A DNA stretch of 57,523 nt from Microbulbifer mangrovi (lineage in GTDB: Bacteria > Pseudomonadota > Gammaproteobacteria > Pseudomonadales > Cellvibrionaceae). Numbering within the stretch: the stretch's first letter is position 1; each line of letters begins with the position of its first letter. The notes beneath the pieces are model-generated. The model was given only the letters and a program-made list of their open reading frames with translations. It was not told where the DNA came from and did no database searches. This document shows, one piece after another, positions 38,336 through 48,130 of the stretch. Both the position numbers and the translations under genes were made by a program. Location: the NCBI RefSeq assembly GCF_002009015.1, contig NZ_LZDE01000338.1, positions 1-57,523 on the forward strand, in the 5' to 3' direction.

Positions 38336-40714
38336 CTAAAGCCGTCTCATAGCCGCTTTAACTTCATCACGGAAAGGAAAACTATCCTCCGGACCAAGGT
38401 CAAGGGCCAACTGAAGTTCTCGCCGGGCGAGTTCATTCTCTTGAAGCGCCAAGTAGGTCATGCCGAGGTGATAGCGGAAAACCGGCATTGTTGGGGTTTG
38501 GCGCACAGCCCCCTCCAGAAAGCTACGGGCATCCTCGACTTTACCAAGTCGATAGTAGGTCCAACCTAGCGTGTCTTTGAAATGTGGAATATCTGAATTT
38601 TGGAAACGACGCGCGAGCTCATGTGCACGCTGAAGGCTCTCTCTGTCGTCTCTGTATTCAGACAAAAGACTAGCGAGGTTATTCACCACGATATCCGCAT
38701 TAGGTCGGGCGTCTAGAAGACTTTCGTAGCTGGCAATAGCCTCATCATAGACGCGTCGGCGCTCTAGTAATACAGCTTTAGCCAGATTCAGGTTAAAATC
38801 GCCAGGGACAAGCGCGAGGCCGCGGTTCAGCGTTGCCAACGCTTCCTCCAAATCGCCCGTACGTTGCTTGGCCTGTGAAATGTACAGATAAGCCGCAGTA
38901 TTTAGGGGATGGCTCTCCAAAACCCGGGAAAACACGTGAATTGCACTCTCAACCTCTCCCTCAGAAAGGTAAACTTGCCCCTTTAGTAATTGGGTAGAGA
39001 CTTCTTCCTTACTGGCCTGAAGTTTCGAGTCGAGGAATTGATGGGCATCCTTTGACCTTCCGCTGCTTAGGTATGCGCCGACCAAAGACTGTAGTATGCG
39101 TTCCGACGATGGGGAAGCCTGATAGGCACGTTTGAAAGCTGCAATACTGCCGGTATAATCTTTCTGCGCTGCGTACAAAGCGCCCTGCACCTCGTCAGCA
39201 GCGGCTTCTCCAACATGCTCCCGCACAAGATTCACAGCCGCCTGCGCACCATCCCAATCCTCTGTCGCAATGCGTAAATTGGCCAAATAAGTGAGTGAAT
39301 CTGCATGTCCGGGATGTGATGTTATGACTTTCTCGAGCACTTGCTCCGCTCGCTGCGGGCGCTGTAACTTAACCAGAAATTTGGCTAAAGGCAGCCCAAA
39401 CTGAGGGGCCTGTGCGCTAGCCTCAAAAGCGCGAAAATACCGGTCTTCCGCAAGGTCTTTCATCCCCCCCAACTCGTGAGCTTTACCCAGCAGGAAAAGC
39501 GCTCGAGCTGAGTCCGGGTCATCACTGAGCACTCTTCGCAGGCTTGAAATCGCTTCACTGAAATTTCCCTCATCGATTAATCGATAGGACTTGATCAATA
39601 AAGCTTGCTCATTTCGCGGATCGTCCGTGAGTACAGAATCGAGTAACAACATGGCTTGGTCGTACTGACGATTAGCCAAATAATACACAGCGAGCAAACC
39701 TTGAGCCTTGTGTCTCTGCTCCAAAGAAGTCGCTGTTTCTCCAATAGCCTCCAAGTTCTGCACAGCACCTTCGTTATCTCCGGTACGGTGTTGTAATTGC
39801 ACCATCATAAAGCGCAGATCAGTGGATGAAGGGGCCAACTCGATTAATTTTGCTAGCTCCTCAATGGCTGCAGACGCACCACGTGTCCGATTAATGAAAC
39901 GAACTAGCTCCATTCGAGGCCGACTATCCTCTGGCCTCGCAACTACAAGATCACGGTATATACGCTCCGCCATACCTTCCTTCAATTGCTCGAGGTAAAA
40001 GCGTGCCAGCAAATAATGAAAAGCGTCAGTTTCTGGGTAAATCTCAATTAAATTTTTAAGCACAGCCTCTGACGATTCTACTCGGTCAATACGATTAAGC
40101 GCTTCGATCTTTATCAGCTGTAGTGCAACATTTTTTTCGTGGTGCGAAATCCCGCGATCAAGATACTCAAGCGCCTGCGCTACATCCCCGCTCTGTAGGC
40201 GCTCTGTCGCAAGAACGACAAGAGCGTCCGCGTTTTCAGGGTCAGCCTGCAATGCTCGACGTGCCAGGTCAACCGAACCTTCTATGTCTTTAAGTGTATA
40301 TATAATAGCCGCTCGTAAAGCGAGCACTCGGGCGTCATCTGGTGCTAATTGCAGGCTCGCAGTACTTACCTCAAGAGCTCGCTCAAGCTGTCCCGCACCG
40401 AGTAATAGACGAACTTTCTCGATGTGAGCATCCAAATTTTGGGGATCTATTTCAACTACTCTATCAAGTAATGAAAAAGTATCCGACCAGTCGGAATCCA
40501 TTTTGGCAACCTGTGCCAATCCATACCAGGCAGGGGAAAGCTTGTCGTCAATCTGCAACGCATTCTTAAACTCAAGCTCAGCTTTAACTGGTTCACCAGC
40601 CAGCAGAAGGGCTTCCCCCTTAACCAGGTACTGACGTGCCTGCTCTTCAGGAGAATCACATGCAGATAAAAACGATATATTGGCTATTATCAACAACCGC
40701 CAGAATATTCTCAT
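38336..40714 (-). CDS. prsT: TPR-repeat lipoprotein of exosortase loci (PrsT type)
   Basis: The 792-residue lipoprotein has a short signal ending FLSAC (Cys19). About twenty TPR units follow, such as AELEFKNALQIDDKLSPAWYGLA, AKVEDARSFLEGAVRQTPTMP, and EEALATLNRGLALVPGDFNLNLA. Length, lipobox and repeat style match the PrsT proteins encoded beside exosortases. It likely serves as a periplasmic scaffold for EPS assembly. The start codon overlaps the stop of the exosortase gene (TGATG), so they are translationally coupled. Confidence 0.85.
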   Translation of the reverse strand: MRIFWRLLIIANISFLSACDSPEEQARQYLVKGEALLLAGEPVKAELEFKNALQIDDKLSPAWYGLAQVAKMDSDWSDTFSLLDRVVEIDPQNLDAHIEKVRLLLGAGQLERALEVSTASLQLAPDDARVLALRAAIIYTLKDIEGSVDLARRALQADPENADALVVLATERLQSGDVAQALEYLDRGISHHEKNVALQLIKIEALNRIDRVESSEAVLKNLIEIYPETDAFHYLLARFYLEQLKEGMAERIYRDLVVARPEDSRPRMELVRFINRTRGASAAIEELAKLIELAPSSTDLRFMMVQLQHRTGDNEGAVQNLEAIGETATSLEQRHKAQGLLAVYYLANRQYDQAMLLLDSVLTDDPRNEQALLIKSYRLIDEGNFSEAISSLRRVLSDDPDSARALFLLGKAHELGGMKDLAEDRYFRAFEASAQAPQFGLPLAKFLVKLQRPQRAEQVLEKVITSHPGHADSLTYLANLRIATEDWDGAQAAVNLVREHVGEAAADEVQGALYAAQKDYTGSIAAFKRAYQASPSSERILQSLVGAYLSSGRSKDAHQFLDSKLQASKEEVSTQLLKGQVYLSEGEVESAIHVFSRVLESHPLNTAAYLYISQAKQRTGDLEEALATLNRGLALVPGDFNLNLAKAVLLERRRVYDEAIASYESLLDARPNADIVVNNLASLLSEYRDDRESLQRAHELARRFQNSDIPHFKDTLGWTYYRLGKVEDARSFLEGAVRQTPTMPVFRYHLGMTYLALQENELARRELQLALDLGPEDSFPFRDEVKAAMRRL

Positions 40715-42309
40715 CAGATAGTATCCTCATTAATCCACTGACCGCCCTGTTTTGGCACATAATTTTGGACGTGGGAAATCGCATCAGAGATAAAGGTGGC
40801 AATACGAGCATCCGCGTCAGCGACATCCTCATCATGTCCGACCACGGTAGTAACTCGAACTAATGCTCCATCGGTTCTATTTAGTTTGATTGAGTCAACG
40901 AGAAGGTACCATTTCATTAAATACTCATTGGCGACGCGCCGACCGCGCTGTTCAAACCAGTAGTAAACCAATTGTTTTTCAGAGTTGAGTTCAATCTCAG
41001 CACGGTTTATAGGAAAGTCACTACCGTCGGCCAGCGCATAGCTGACAGTCTTGAAATCTGTGATCTTCCACCCACCACCCGGAATACACAACCTGGGGGA
41101 ATGTACAGAACGACCCTCATTTTGTGAGACGTAATACGCCATATAAAGGTTAACGTAATCGCCGGCCGTTGCTGAAAAATCGGCGATTAAGTAATCATCA
41201 GCAGCGAGGAGGTTTTCTATACCTTGTTCCAAAGAGTACGCGCTACCTGACCAGTCACCTAGATCCATCGGGAACTCTGAAAAAGTCGCTCGCTCCGGAA
41301 TTAACATCCTGCGCTCTTCAAAGCGGAATACGAGCACAATGCAGATTGCCAGCATAACCGTGACGGACAACAACTTCCTGTTAATTGAAACGGCAGACCT
41401 CTCTTCCTGGATCGCGGTAAACTCAGGCACTGCAAGAAGCTCCCTCAGAGAACGTGCTTTACCCCACCGGTCCAACAGCCAAACTTCTAACAGAAGAAGC
41501 AGGACGCAAACCATGAATACGATCCAACCTTCAAAGAAATGCAAAAAACCATCAGCCATATTACTACCCCAGATACTGACCAAGAGGCCTATAACTGCAA
41601 TACGAAAGCTATTCATCAATACAACGATAGGGATAACCGAAATAAGAATAAGCAGTTTCTTCCATAACGGAGCTAAATATAAATACGCAGCTATCGCTCC
41701 CAGACTCAGCAAAGGATACAGGTATCGTAAGCCGCTACAGGCTTCAACAACCTGCAACTTGTAGTAACCGAGATCAATCAGGTTACCCTGCAGGTGCACC
41801 GAAACACCGGCCATTCGCAACATATCGACGCCAAGTCGCGAGGAAAGTAATTGAAGTCCCCAAGACAGTTGGGAATCAATAAAATTCGGCAATGGGATGG
41901 CAAATAATAAAAACAGAACTGGCGCGGCACAGCACCGTAGTAGAGAAGCTCCCCCGACCAGCATAACCAGCCCGGAAAGGAAAAATATAAACCCGATCTG
42001 AACTAAAATTTCTACTGATCCAAGCTCGCCAATAACAAGCATTAATAGCGATGCCGTCACAATAAAAAAACCGATTATTGACGAGTTCCCGACGCTATTA
42101 ATAATAACGTACCGCCGTCGCCAGAGCAGAGCCACACTAAGAATAGGAATAAAAATACCATGGCTATACTCTTCGCGGTCAGCCCATATCTTAAATAGAT
42201 CTGCCAGCCCTCCCCCAAAAGCTGCCAGAGCAAAAATTGCAGCTAAAACTACGAGCATCCATTGAAAATCAACGCGCGCAAAATTTTCCCGGCTCACCCA
42301 TTTCGACAC
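40714..42309 (-). CDS. xrtD: Exosortase fused to EpsI domain (XrtD type)
   Basis: This membrane transpeptidase-like enzyme sorts VPLPA-type (PEP-CTERM) proteins to the cell surface. In the 531-residue protein, residues about 15-300 hold eight or so TM helices. The exosortase triad is seen as VVEACSGLRYL (Cys), MNSFRIAVIG (Arg) and HFFEGWIVF (His). From about residue 315 a soluble EpsI-like domain follows (FPMDLGDWSG and CIPGGGW). This two-part layout is that of the XrtD class, which pairs with VPLPA substrates; one is encoded next door. It starts at GTG 42309; no strong Shine-Dalgarno is seen, so the start is uncertain. Confidence 0.85.
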   Translation of the reverse strand: MSKWVSRENFARVDFQWMLVVLAAIFALAAFGGGLADLFKIWADREEYSHGIFIPILSVALLWRRRYVIINSVGNSSIIGFFIVTASLLMLVIGELGSVEILVQIGFIFFLSGLVMLVGGASLLRCCAAPVLFLLFAIPLPNFIDSQLSWGLQLLSSRLGVDMLRMAGVSVHLQGNLIDLGYYKLQVVEACSGLRYLYPLLSLGAIAAYLYLAPLWKKLLILISVIPIVVLMNSFRIAVIGLLVSIWGSNMADGFLHFFEGWIVFMVCVLLLLLEVWLLDRWGKARSLRELLAVPEFTAIQEERSAVSINRKLLSVTVMLAICIVLVFRFEERRMLIPERATFSEFPMDLGDWSGSAYSLEQGIENLLAADDYLIADFSATAGDYVNLYMAYYVSQNEGRSVHSPRLCIPGGGWKITDFKTVSYALADGSDFPINRAEIELNSEKQLVYYWFEQRGRRVANEYLMKWYLLVDSIKLNRTDGALVRVTTVVGHDEDVADADARIATFISDAISHVQNYVPKQGGQWINEDTI

Positions 42310-42404
42310 AGCAACACTCGCAGTGCATCAGCATACTGCGTCAACGACTTACCGCTGCGCACATCTGACGACGCCATCTAAGATGAAAAATTGATTGATC
42401 TTCG

Positions 42405-42435
42405 AAAAAGCCGAATCACCAAAAGGCCGTTCGGC
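42405..42435 (-). terminator. Terminator after the VPLPA-CTERM gene
   Basis: On the minus strand GCCGAA...TTCGGC (42410-42435 arms, 6 bp with a 14-nt loop) is followed by TTTTT. It ends the short VPLPA-CTERM transcript, so the exosortase gene must have its own promoter. Confidence 0.75.
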
Positions 42436-42473
42436 GCAGTATCAAGAATGTGACATCGGAATTTACCCGAAAA

Positions 42474-43034
42474 TTAGACAGATTTTCGATTGGAAAGAAA
42501 TACAAACCCTAGCAATGCAGAAGCGAACAACCAAAAAGCAGCAGGAAGCGGTACTGCACTTACTTCTATGTGCGTTTTTATCTTGGCAAAACATTCCCCT
42601 ACGCACTGAATTCCAAGAACGTAATCCATGCCGCTCAGCAAAGTAGCTGTGAGGCTATTTACGGAGGACGCAAACCAGGTTAGTTCTGTCGGATCATTAA
42701 ACTCGGACAGTGAATCGATACTAGCGAGACTGTACTCGATATCGACCTGCTTAAATTCGATAAAATCAAAACCGAAAATATTAAAAACTGCAGCGGATAC
42801 ATCGGCACCATCATTAACATGAATACCGACGTAGTCTCCCGGGCTCAAATGAGAGCTCTCCAACGACCATATCCATGCATCGCTACCAGGAGAAACTGTC
42901 ACGGTCGTATCGAGTGACGCCGCATTCACGTGCATACTTTGCAAGCAAAGCCATATTAGAGGTCCAACTAGAAGAAGCCTCCAAGCATGGAACCAAGAGA
43001 AGAAATATTTACGATTATGATAAGGAATGGGCAT
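42474..43034 (-). CDS. VPLPA-CTERM sorting-signal protein
   Basis: The 186-residue exported protein has an N-terminal signal segment (LLLVGPLIWLCLQSMHVNA). A beta-rich body of about 130 residues follows. The C-terminus has the sorting signal VPLPA, then the TM stretch AFWLFASALLGFVFL and a basic tail SNRKSV. It is the probable substrate of XrtD encoded next to it. I chose the ATG at 43034, which fits the signal peptide and the promoter found at 43071-43115. The body matches no family I recognise. Its gene is alone between terminator and promoter. Confidence 0.85.
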   Translation of the reverse strand: MPIPYHNRKYFFSWFHAWRLLLVGPLIWLCLQSMHVNAASLDTTVTVSPGSDAWIWSLESSHLSPGDYVGIHVNDGADVSAAVFNIFGFDFIEFKQVDIEYSLASIDSLSEFNDPTELTWFASSVNSLTATLLSGMDYVLGIQCVGECFAKIKTHIEVSAVPLPAAFWLFASALLGFVFLSNRKSV

Positions 43035-43070
43035 AATATTCGACCTTTGAGTCGTGGCTCCGAAATTAGA

Positions 43071-43115
43071 ACAATACGCGGCGAATAGACGAGTAACAAT
43101 GGCCCACAAGGGCCA
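43071..43115 (-). promoter_or_regulatory. Promoter with CCC-N4-GGGCCA operator, VPLPA-CTERM gene
   Basis: On the minus strand the palindrome TGGCCC-TTGT-GGGCCA (43100-43115) is followed after 23 nt by TATTGT (43071-43076), a fair -10 element. The start point would lie about 30 nt before the ATG. The palindrome centre is at about -43.5. Identical elements precede 46384 and 53408. Confidence 0.6.
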
Positions 43116-43164
43116 TATATCTAGGTACAAATTGCGAAGAAAGACTAAATGGTTGAATCACCCG

Positions 43165-44595
43165 TCAGTAGGCCTGCTTACCACTAAACGCGAGTAACGT
43201 GCGTAATAAAATCGTAAAGTCTAGCCAAACAGACCAATTATTAATGTATTCAATATCAGACTCGATTCTCTGTATCATCTGATCAATTTGACCAGTCTCT
43301 CCACGCAATCCCCGAACTTGAGCTAAGCCTGTGATCCCTGGCTTGATATGATAGCGCGCAAAGTACTGCGCAATGCGCATCGAGTATTCTGCATCATGCT
43401 GAATGGCATGCGGTCTCGGACCAACAAGTGACATTTCGCCGCGGAGCACGTTAATTAATTGAGGGAGTTCATCTAAACTCGTTCTTCGGAGAAAAGCTCC
43501 AACCCTAGTGACTCTAGGATCATCTCGACTAGCCTGTATGACAGTATCATTTTTCTGCTCGCTAACATACATACTACGAAACTTACAAATACTGAAATTT
43601 CGACCATTCCAACCTGCACGCATTTGACGAAAAATCACTGGCCCCGGACTGTCCAGCTTTATCGCCATACTAATAATCAAAAGCAAGGGACTGACCAAAA
43701 CAAGAATAACGGATGATATCACCAAGTCTTCAATCGATTTCCAAAGTAACCTGGTACCGGTTAGAGGAGTCTCAGACAGCGTGAGAACCGGGATCCCCGC
43801 AACTTCGTCAACCCCATGATTAACCAAACGCAGGGAAAAAATATCAGGAACCCAATGGATGGAAATATTGTGATCCAAAAGTGTGAAATATAGATCATTC
43901 AGAACCTGCGAGTTCTCCAGTGGAGTAACAATATAGGCTACTCGCACATCATGATTGGTCAATATTTCCACTATTTGAGAAACCGAGCCTAACAGTGGGA
44001 TCTCCTCACCATCAAAAGCAAGTTTTTCGCTACTCCTTGCCTCCGGTCCGAGCGAAACAGAGCCTATTACCTTCTGCCCAAGCCATGGGTTCCCGCGAAT
44101 TTTCATCGAAAGATAACCAGCTAGCTCGCCCTGGCCTACCACAATGACATTATCCAGGGCTTCCGAATCAACGAAACCCGATTTTCGCAAACGGTAAAAT
44201 ATGTAATGGAGGAAAGTAGTAAGAGAAAGTCCCGATAAATATAGTTGTGCAATTAATGGACGTGAGAACAGCTCGCTCTGCTTGAATGCAAAACCAATAA
44301 AAATAAGTAGCAGGAAGCTCAGGCTCCATGCCTTAAAAAGGTTGAATGCCCTAACGGTGAAACTTCGATTACTCCGATATATTCCCAAGTGATCGAATGA
44401 AATAGCCAAGCTCCCCAGCAACAACAGCATCATTGCCAAGTATTCACTGGTGAGTGTTCCACCGTGGAAACGCCCAAGAAACCAGGCACTGGCAATAATC
44501 ACTACGCCATCCAAAAAAGACTGAATAGCACTGGAAATATTATTCCGGCGACGCAGCACCGATCTGCGGGGAAGCGATGATTCGAAGCTGGACAT
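43165..44595 (-). CDS. Initiating sugar transferase (undecaprenyl-phosphate glycosyl-1-phosphate transferase)
   Basis: This enzyme moves a sugar-1-phosphate to undecaprenyl phosphate, the first step of EPS assembly. The 476-residue WcaJ/CpsE-type protein has several N-terminal TM helices, then a CoA-binding-like domain (NVIVVGQGELAGYL). The C-terminal catalytic domain has SPGPVIFRQMRAGWNGRNF, FRSMYVSE, RRTSLDELPQLINVLRGEMSLVGPRPH and the terminal KPGITGLAQVRGLRGET. The ATG at 44595 shares one base with the stop codon of the regulator gene (TGATG), so the two are coupled. Confidence 0.92.
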   Translation of the reverse strand: MSSFESSLPRRSVLRRRNNISSAIQSFLDGVVIIASAWFLGRFHGGTLTSEYLAMMLLLLGSLAISFDHLGIYRSNRSFTVRAFNLFKAWSLSFLLLIFIGFAFKQSELFSRPLIAQLYLSGLSLTTFLHYIFYRLRKSGFVDSEALDNVIVVGQGELAGYLSMKIRGNPWLGQKVIGSVSLGPEARSSEKLAFDGEEIPLLGSVSQIVEILTNHDVRVAYIVTPLENSQVLNDLYFTLLDHNISIHWVPDIFSLRLVNHGVDEVAGIPVLTLSETPLTGTRLLWKSIEDLVISSVILVLVSPLLLIISMAIKLDSPGPVIFRQMRAGWNGRNFSICKFRSMYVSEQKNDTVIQASRDDPRVTRVGAFLRRTSLDELPQLINVLRGEMSLVGPRPHAIQHDAEYSMRIAQYFARYHIKPGITGLAQVRGLRGETGQIDQMIQRIESDIEYINNWSVWLDFTILLRTLLAFSGKQAY

Positions 44596-45443
44596 CAGAT
44601 CGCACCAGCGCCACACTGAACATAGACCCCAACTGCCTGAGATCGTGCAGTTACCCCCATCTTGCTGAAGATTCGCTTAAGATGGTTTTTAACGGTGTTT
44701 AGGCTAATCCCCAGGATTAGACCAATTTCTTCGTTAGACTTTCCTTTACTTACCCAGTTTAATACTTCACGCTCACGTGCGCTCAAGAGATCGATATTAG
44801 GCACAGATGTATTAGATTTTACTCTGATCTCAACTGACAATGACTTTATTCTGCGCAAGGCGAGATCAACGTGTGGCATCAGGACATCAAGCAGCAGTTG
44901 ATCGAACTCAGAAGGCTGCTTATCTATAAAAAACACATATAGACAATCCTTTTGGCTCCGCTCATCTCTAAGGGCATAGACCAGTAGCATACGCGTACGC
45001 GCCATTACCACCTTAAAAATCTTAGAATCTGTATCTATCCCGCACTCTTCGGCTAAACGATGAAAGTCCTTAAATAACAGCCAAGCGCCCCCCGCACGAG
45101 TCACTATATTGAAAAGACGCCCCATAGCGTTTTCAATACCCTTTAAATCGAATATCTTTTTGGCATCAAATCGCTGCGCAGAAGAAATAACATCGTAAGT
45201 GAGATCCCCCCTCCCGAAATCCCCCCAGGCAGCAAAAAAGCTCTCGTGTGGCAACAGTGGGTTTACGTCTGTGCGTAGCCAACGATGAAAGTCACGCCGA
45301 CTTAAGACGGAACAAGAGGAGCGAAGAGCGTTAAAAATTCGTTCGCTACTTGTAAGATTACCAGCTTGATCAGCAGCCCCGCCCAAACAATCAAAACGCT
45401 TAATGACAGGAGCCTGTCCCTGCTCCTTGACCAAAGTATCCAT
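44595..45443 (-). CDS. epsA: LuxR-type transcriptional regulator EpsA
   Basis: The 282-residue regulator has a C-terminal LuxR/GerE HTH (LLSAREREVLNWVSKGKSNEEIGLILGISLNTVKNHLKRIFSK, about residues 213-255). The N-terminal domain (LLPHESFFAAWGDFGRG...) is typical of EpsA proteins of exosortase/EPS loci. I chose the ATG at 45443, with AGGTGGGG just before it. It is the likely regulator of the palindromes at 43100, 46105 and 53230; this is inference. It heads a coupled transcript with the sugar transferase. Confidence 0.85.
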   Translation of the reverse strand: MDTLVKEQGQAPVIKRFDCLGGAADQAGNLTSSERIFNALRSSCSVLSRRDFHRWLRTDVNPLLPHESFFAAWGDFGRGDLTYDVISSAQRFDAKKIFDLKGIENAMGRLFNIVTRAGGAWLLFKDFHRLAEECGIDTDSKIFKVVMARTRMLLVYALRDERSQKDCLYVFFIDKQPSEFDQLLLDVLMPHVDLALRRIKSLSVEIRVKSNTSVPNIDLLSAREREVLNWVSKGKSNEEIGLILGISLNTVKNHLKRIFSKMGVTARSQAVGVYVQCGAGAI

Positions 45444-46383
45444 TTTCCCCACCTGCGTTCTTTAACGTGACAGCGGGTCGCTGCCAGCGCTATTCCCTGA
45501 ACCCCAAAGTAAAGTTTGACGCTGAATTTAATGCCAACTCAATGCGGCGTAAAATTCTACGCCTTTGTGTTGAATAATGACTGAGGTGGCTCAACGCGAC
45601 TTAAATTAGCACCATTTGAGCGGCGTGTCACACTTTTAGGTTGAACTCAAACTCAAGCAAAAAAAATGAACAGCTGCACAATCAAGGCGCACCAAAATGC
45701 GACAAGGCATGCACCAAAAGCATTAACTACTTTTTATTTGTGTGATTAAACTGGCCTCAACGCCTAACTCACAAGTCGTGAAAATCAACGCAATCGAACC
45801 GGGCGTCGACATAGTCCGCTAAAAGATATTGTTCTCATTCTTCATTCGCAATAATTTAAGCGCCAGTTCGCTCTTTTAATACTCTAAATAAAAACAATAT
45901 CTACCTGTTACTTAAGGCATAAATCGAGCCAAATTTTGAAAATCCAAATCTATCCGACTTACAATTAACCATTTATCTAGGCGCGAGAATCAACACTGGT
46001 TAAATTAGAATCAAAATTAGTAGTTGAAGCTAATAATCTGGAGCGCTTTATTCGAGTACGGGAATGTCAAATACATGGATAGAAAGTAGATGGACCATAG
46101 AATGTGGCCCAAGCGGGCCATTGTAAGCACTTAACCGTGTACGTACTCTCGGCGCTCAATAGAATTCAGAGAATATGGATTTCACTCTGGCGTCAAATCA
46201 ATCCCTACTCCCTACTTGGGTGCACACCTATTGGAAAAGCTCGATCGGTGCGGTAATAAAGAATACTAGTTAATGTCACCGGAGACTACGGATGTGGCGA
46301 AAAGGGAACGGAAAAGGGAAAAGAGAGAGTTCAATAACGGATCTCTAGCGTTACTCATGCACCCGTACTACAGCATCTAAATC
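45444..46383. other. Long AT-rich divergent region, epsA / export operon
   Basis: About 940 nt without a credible gene. It should hold the epsA promoter and the promoter of the export operon (palindrome at 46105-46120). The roughly 230 nt between the predicted start point and the ATG at 46384 is a long leader; I see no JUMPstart/ops element and no c-di-GMP riboswitch consensus. Several AT-rich tracts lie in the centre. Confidence 0.5.
46105..46149 (+). promoter_or_regulatory. Promoter with CCC-N4-GGGCCA operator, export operon
   Basis: TGGCCC-AAGC-GGGCCA (46105-46120) is a palindrome followed by TTGTAA, shared with the site at 43100. After 23 nt comes TACTCT (46144-46149), a possible -10. 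The palindrome centre would be at about -43.5, a class II activator position. Confidence 0.6.
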
Positions 46384-46962
46384 ATGATCAACAGATTCCA
46401 GCTTCATTTTAGCCACACCCGAAAGGCTAGTTTATTTTCATTTTTTCTTGTGTTTTTAAGCATATCTATTAACGCTGCGCCGCTATACCTTCTGAAACCG
46501 GGAGATAGTTTACATATTTCCGTTTGGGGGGAGGAAAAGCTGGACCGAAATGCGCTTGTGTTGCCAGATGGCAGCGTCAGTTTCCCGCTTTCTGGCAGCT
46601 TGATAGTAAAAGGACTTTCTATATCAGAAGCGGAAGCCGTTCTGGCTGATAATTTAAAACAGTTTATCCCATCACCGACGGTTTCAATCGTTGTCGAAGA
46701 AACTGCAGGAAACCGAATCTTTGTTTTGGGAAAGGTAAAAAGTCCCGGGACATATATCATGAGTAGCCCGCTTAGTGTGATCCAGGCACTTAGCCTCGCC
46801 GGAGGCCTGGATACTTTCGCCGATGAAAATGAAATTCGTATTCTTCGCGATACCGGTGATGGACAGGAACAATTGGAAGTATTTTATAGCGACATTTTAT
46901 CGGGAAAGAATCTTTCCAGTAACCATTCTCTCCATGCAGGCGACACGATATTGGTTCCCTGA
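46384..46962 (+). CDS. Polysaccharide export protein (Wza-like, short)
   Basis: The 192-residue protein has a signal peptide ending near NAA (about residue 32). A Poly_export domain (LLKPGDSLHISVWGEEKL, LPDGSVSFPLSGSL) and one SLBB-type domain (RIFVLGKVKSPGTYIMSSPLSVIQALSLAGGL) follow. It has no lipobox Cys and no C-terminal membrane helix, so it is shorter than Wza and probably works with the barrel protein encoded next. It is the first gene of the plus-strand export operon. Confidence 0.88.
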   Translation: MINRFQLHFSHTRKASLFSFFLVFLSISINAAPLYLLKPGDSLHISVWGEEKLDRNALVLPDGSVSFPLSGSLIVKGLSISEAEAVLADNLKQFIPSPTVSIVVEETAGNRIFVLGKVKSPGTYIMSSPLSVIQALSLAGGLDTFADENEIRILRDTGDGQEQLEVFYSDILSGKNLSSNHSLHAGDTILVP

Positions 46963-46994
46963 TGAAAATACGCGTCATGAGAATTTGACTCGCA

Positions 46995-48125
46995 ATGAAT
47001 AATGACAGCTTACTGTCACCCATATTACAGCCATCAAGCATTCTTCTAGTGGGCACCCTTTCTTTGGTTTTCGAAGCTAGAGCAGGTGTGTACCAGTCTG
47101 GCTACGATATCTCGATCTCCGAAAGGTACACGTCAAATCCATATCTTCAAGTTGACGCAAAAGACTCGGTCTACAGCAGTGCTTTGCAGCCTAGCATGTG
47201 GTTTCAGTGGGGGACGCCAAGCAGTGAACTCGAATTGAGTTCGGCATTAAAACTGGAGCGATCATCCAATGAGGACTTAGTGACAGACCGAAATGACCCG
47301 AGCCTGGCGATTACTTATACAAGGCAGGGGTCGCGCAGCCAACTTCAAACAGCCGCCTCTTACAAGGAAGTTTCCACTAGTACCGTTGAGATATTCGAAA
47401 CAGGAAAAATAGATACGGACGGAACCAGAAAAGATACAAAGACCGATTTAATTTGGACCTACAAGCTTTCAGAGTTCAGTACGGCCGGACTCTCTGGGAG
47501 CTTATCCAAGGCAGACTACAAGGTTTCCGAGCTTACCGATTACAAGACCACCGATCTCGATGTATATTTCGAACACCGCTTTAGTGAAGAGATATCTGCA
47601 AAGGCAATCTTGAAAACCCAAACCTACTCACCTGGCGATGAACTGGGAGAATCTTCCAGGCTTTCTGGAATGATGACAAGCATTAATTTCCGTATTTCAG
47701 AAAATATAGAATCTGATTTTGGAGTTCAGACCGTCTACATGGATGAACCTCTGGGTCCTGAAAAAGAAAACTTTTTTAACGGAGTTTTCAAAATAGCCTT
47801 TAGCGGAGAAAGATCAAATTTGACCACTGTGCTTTCAAGAGAAACTATACCCACTGGTCTAGGACGGTTCATCACTGCTGATAATGCAACGTTAGATTAT
47901 TCATACACGTTTTCGCAGAAAGCAAATATTGGGTTATCTGCTCAGTGGCGCGAAGCCGACTCGATTGATCACTATCAAGCATCGTTAATTGAATTACGCT
48001 CAGAGAGAAGACTTAATAATAGTTGGCGGGCAACACTGGGCTTGCAGCATAAACGGTTGGAACGTGACGAAGCAGCATATTCCAACATCATTTCAATTTC
48101 TTTGAACTACAGCCTGGTGGATTGA
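46995..48125 (+). CDS. Outer-membrane beta-barrel protein of exosortase/EPS locus
   Basis: The 376-residue protein has a non-standard N-terminal signal (SILLVGTLSLVFEARA). The rest alternates polar and hydrophobic residues in beta-strands (GYDISISERYTSNPYL, SELELSSALKLERSS, ISISLNYSLVD at the end), as in outer-membrane barrels of PEP-CTERM/EPS loci. It may form the exit pore for the polysaccharide. The next gene begins within 10 nt of its end. Confidence 0.75.
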   Translation: MNNDSLLSPILQPSSILLVGTLSLVFEARAGVYQSGYDISISERYTSNPYLQVDAKDSVYSSALQPSMWFQWGTPSSELELSSALKLERSSNEDLVTDRNDPSLAITYTRQGSRSQLQTAASYKEVSTSTVEIFETGKIDTDGTRKDTKTDLIWTYKLSEFSTAGLSGSLSKADYKVSELTDYKTTDLDVYFEHRFSEEISAKAILKTQTYSPGDELGESSRLSGMMTSINFRISENIESDFGVQTVYMDEPLGPEKENFFNGVFKIAFSGERSNLTTVLSRETIPTGLGRFITADNATLDYSYTFSQKANIGLSAQWREADSIDHYQASLIELRSERRLNNSWRATLGLQHKRLERDEAAYSNIISISLNYSLVD

Positions 48126-48130
48126 TCACT

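Noticed and set aside
42395-42646. 83-codon plus-strand frame over the VPLPA-CTERM gene end
   Set aside because: It runs across the terminator and the sorting-signal codons of a better-supported gene.
46105-46130. Sigma-54 promoter reading of TGGCCC...CCATTG
   Set aside because: The required GG/GC spacing of 10 nt is not met (CC instead of GC at -12); the palindrome and sigma-70-like -10 explain the sequence better.
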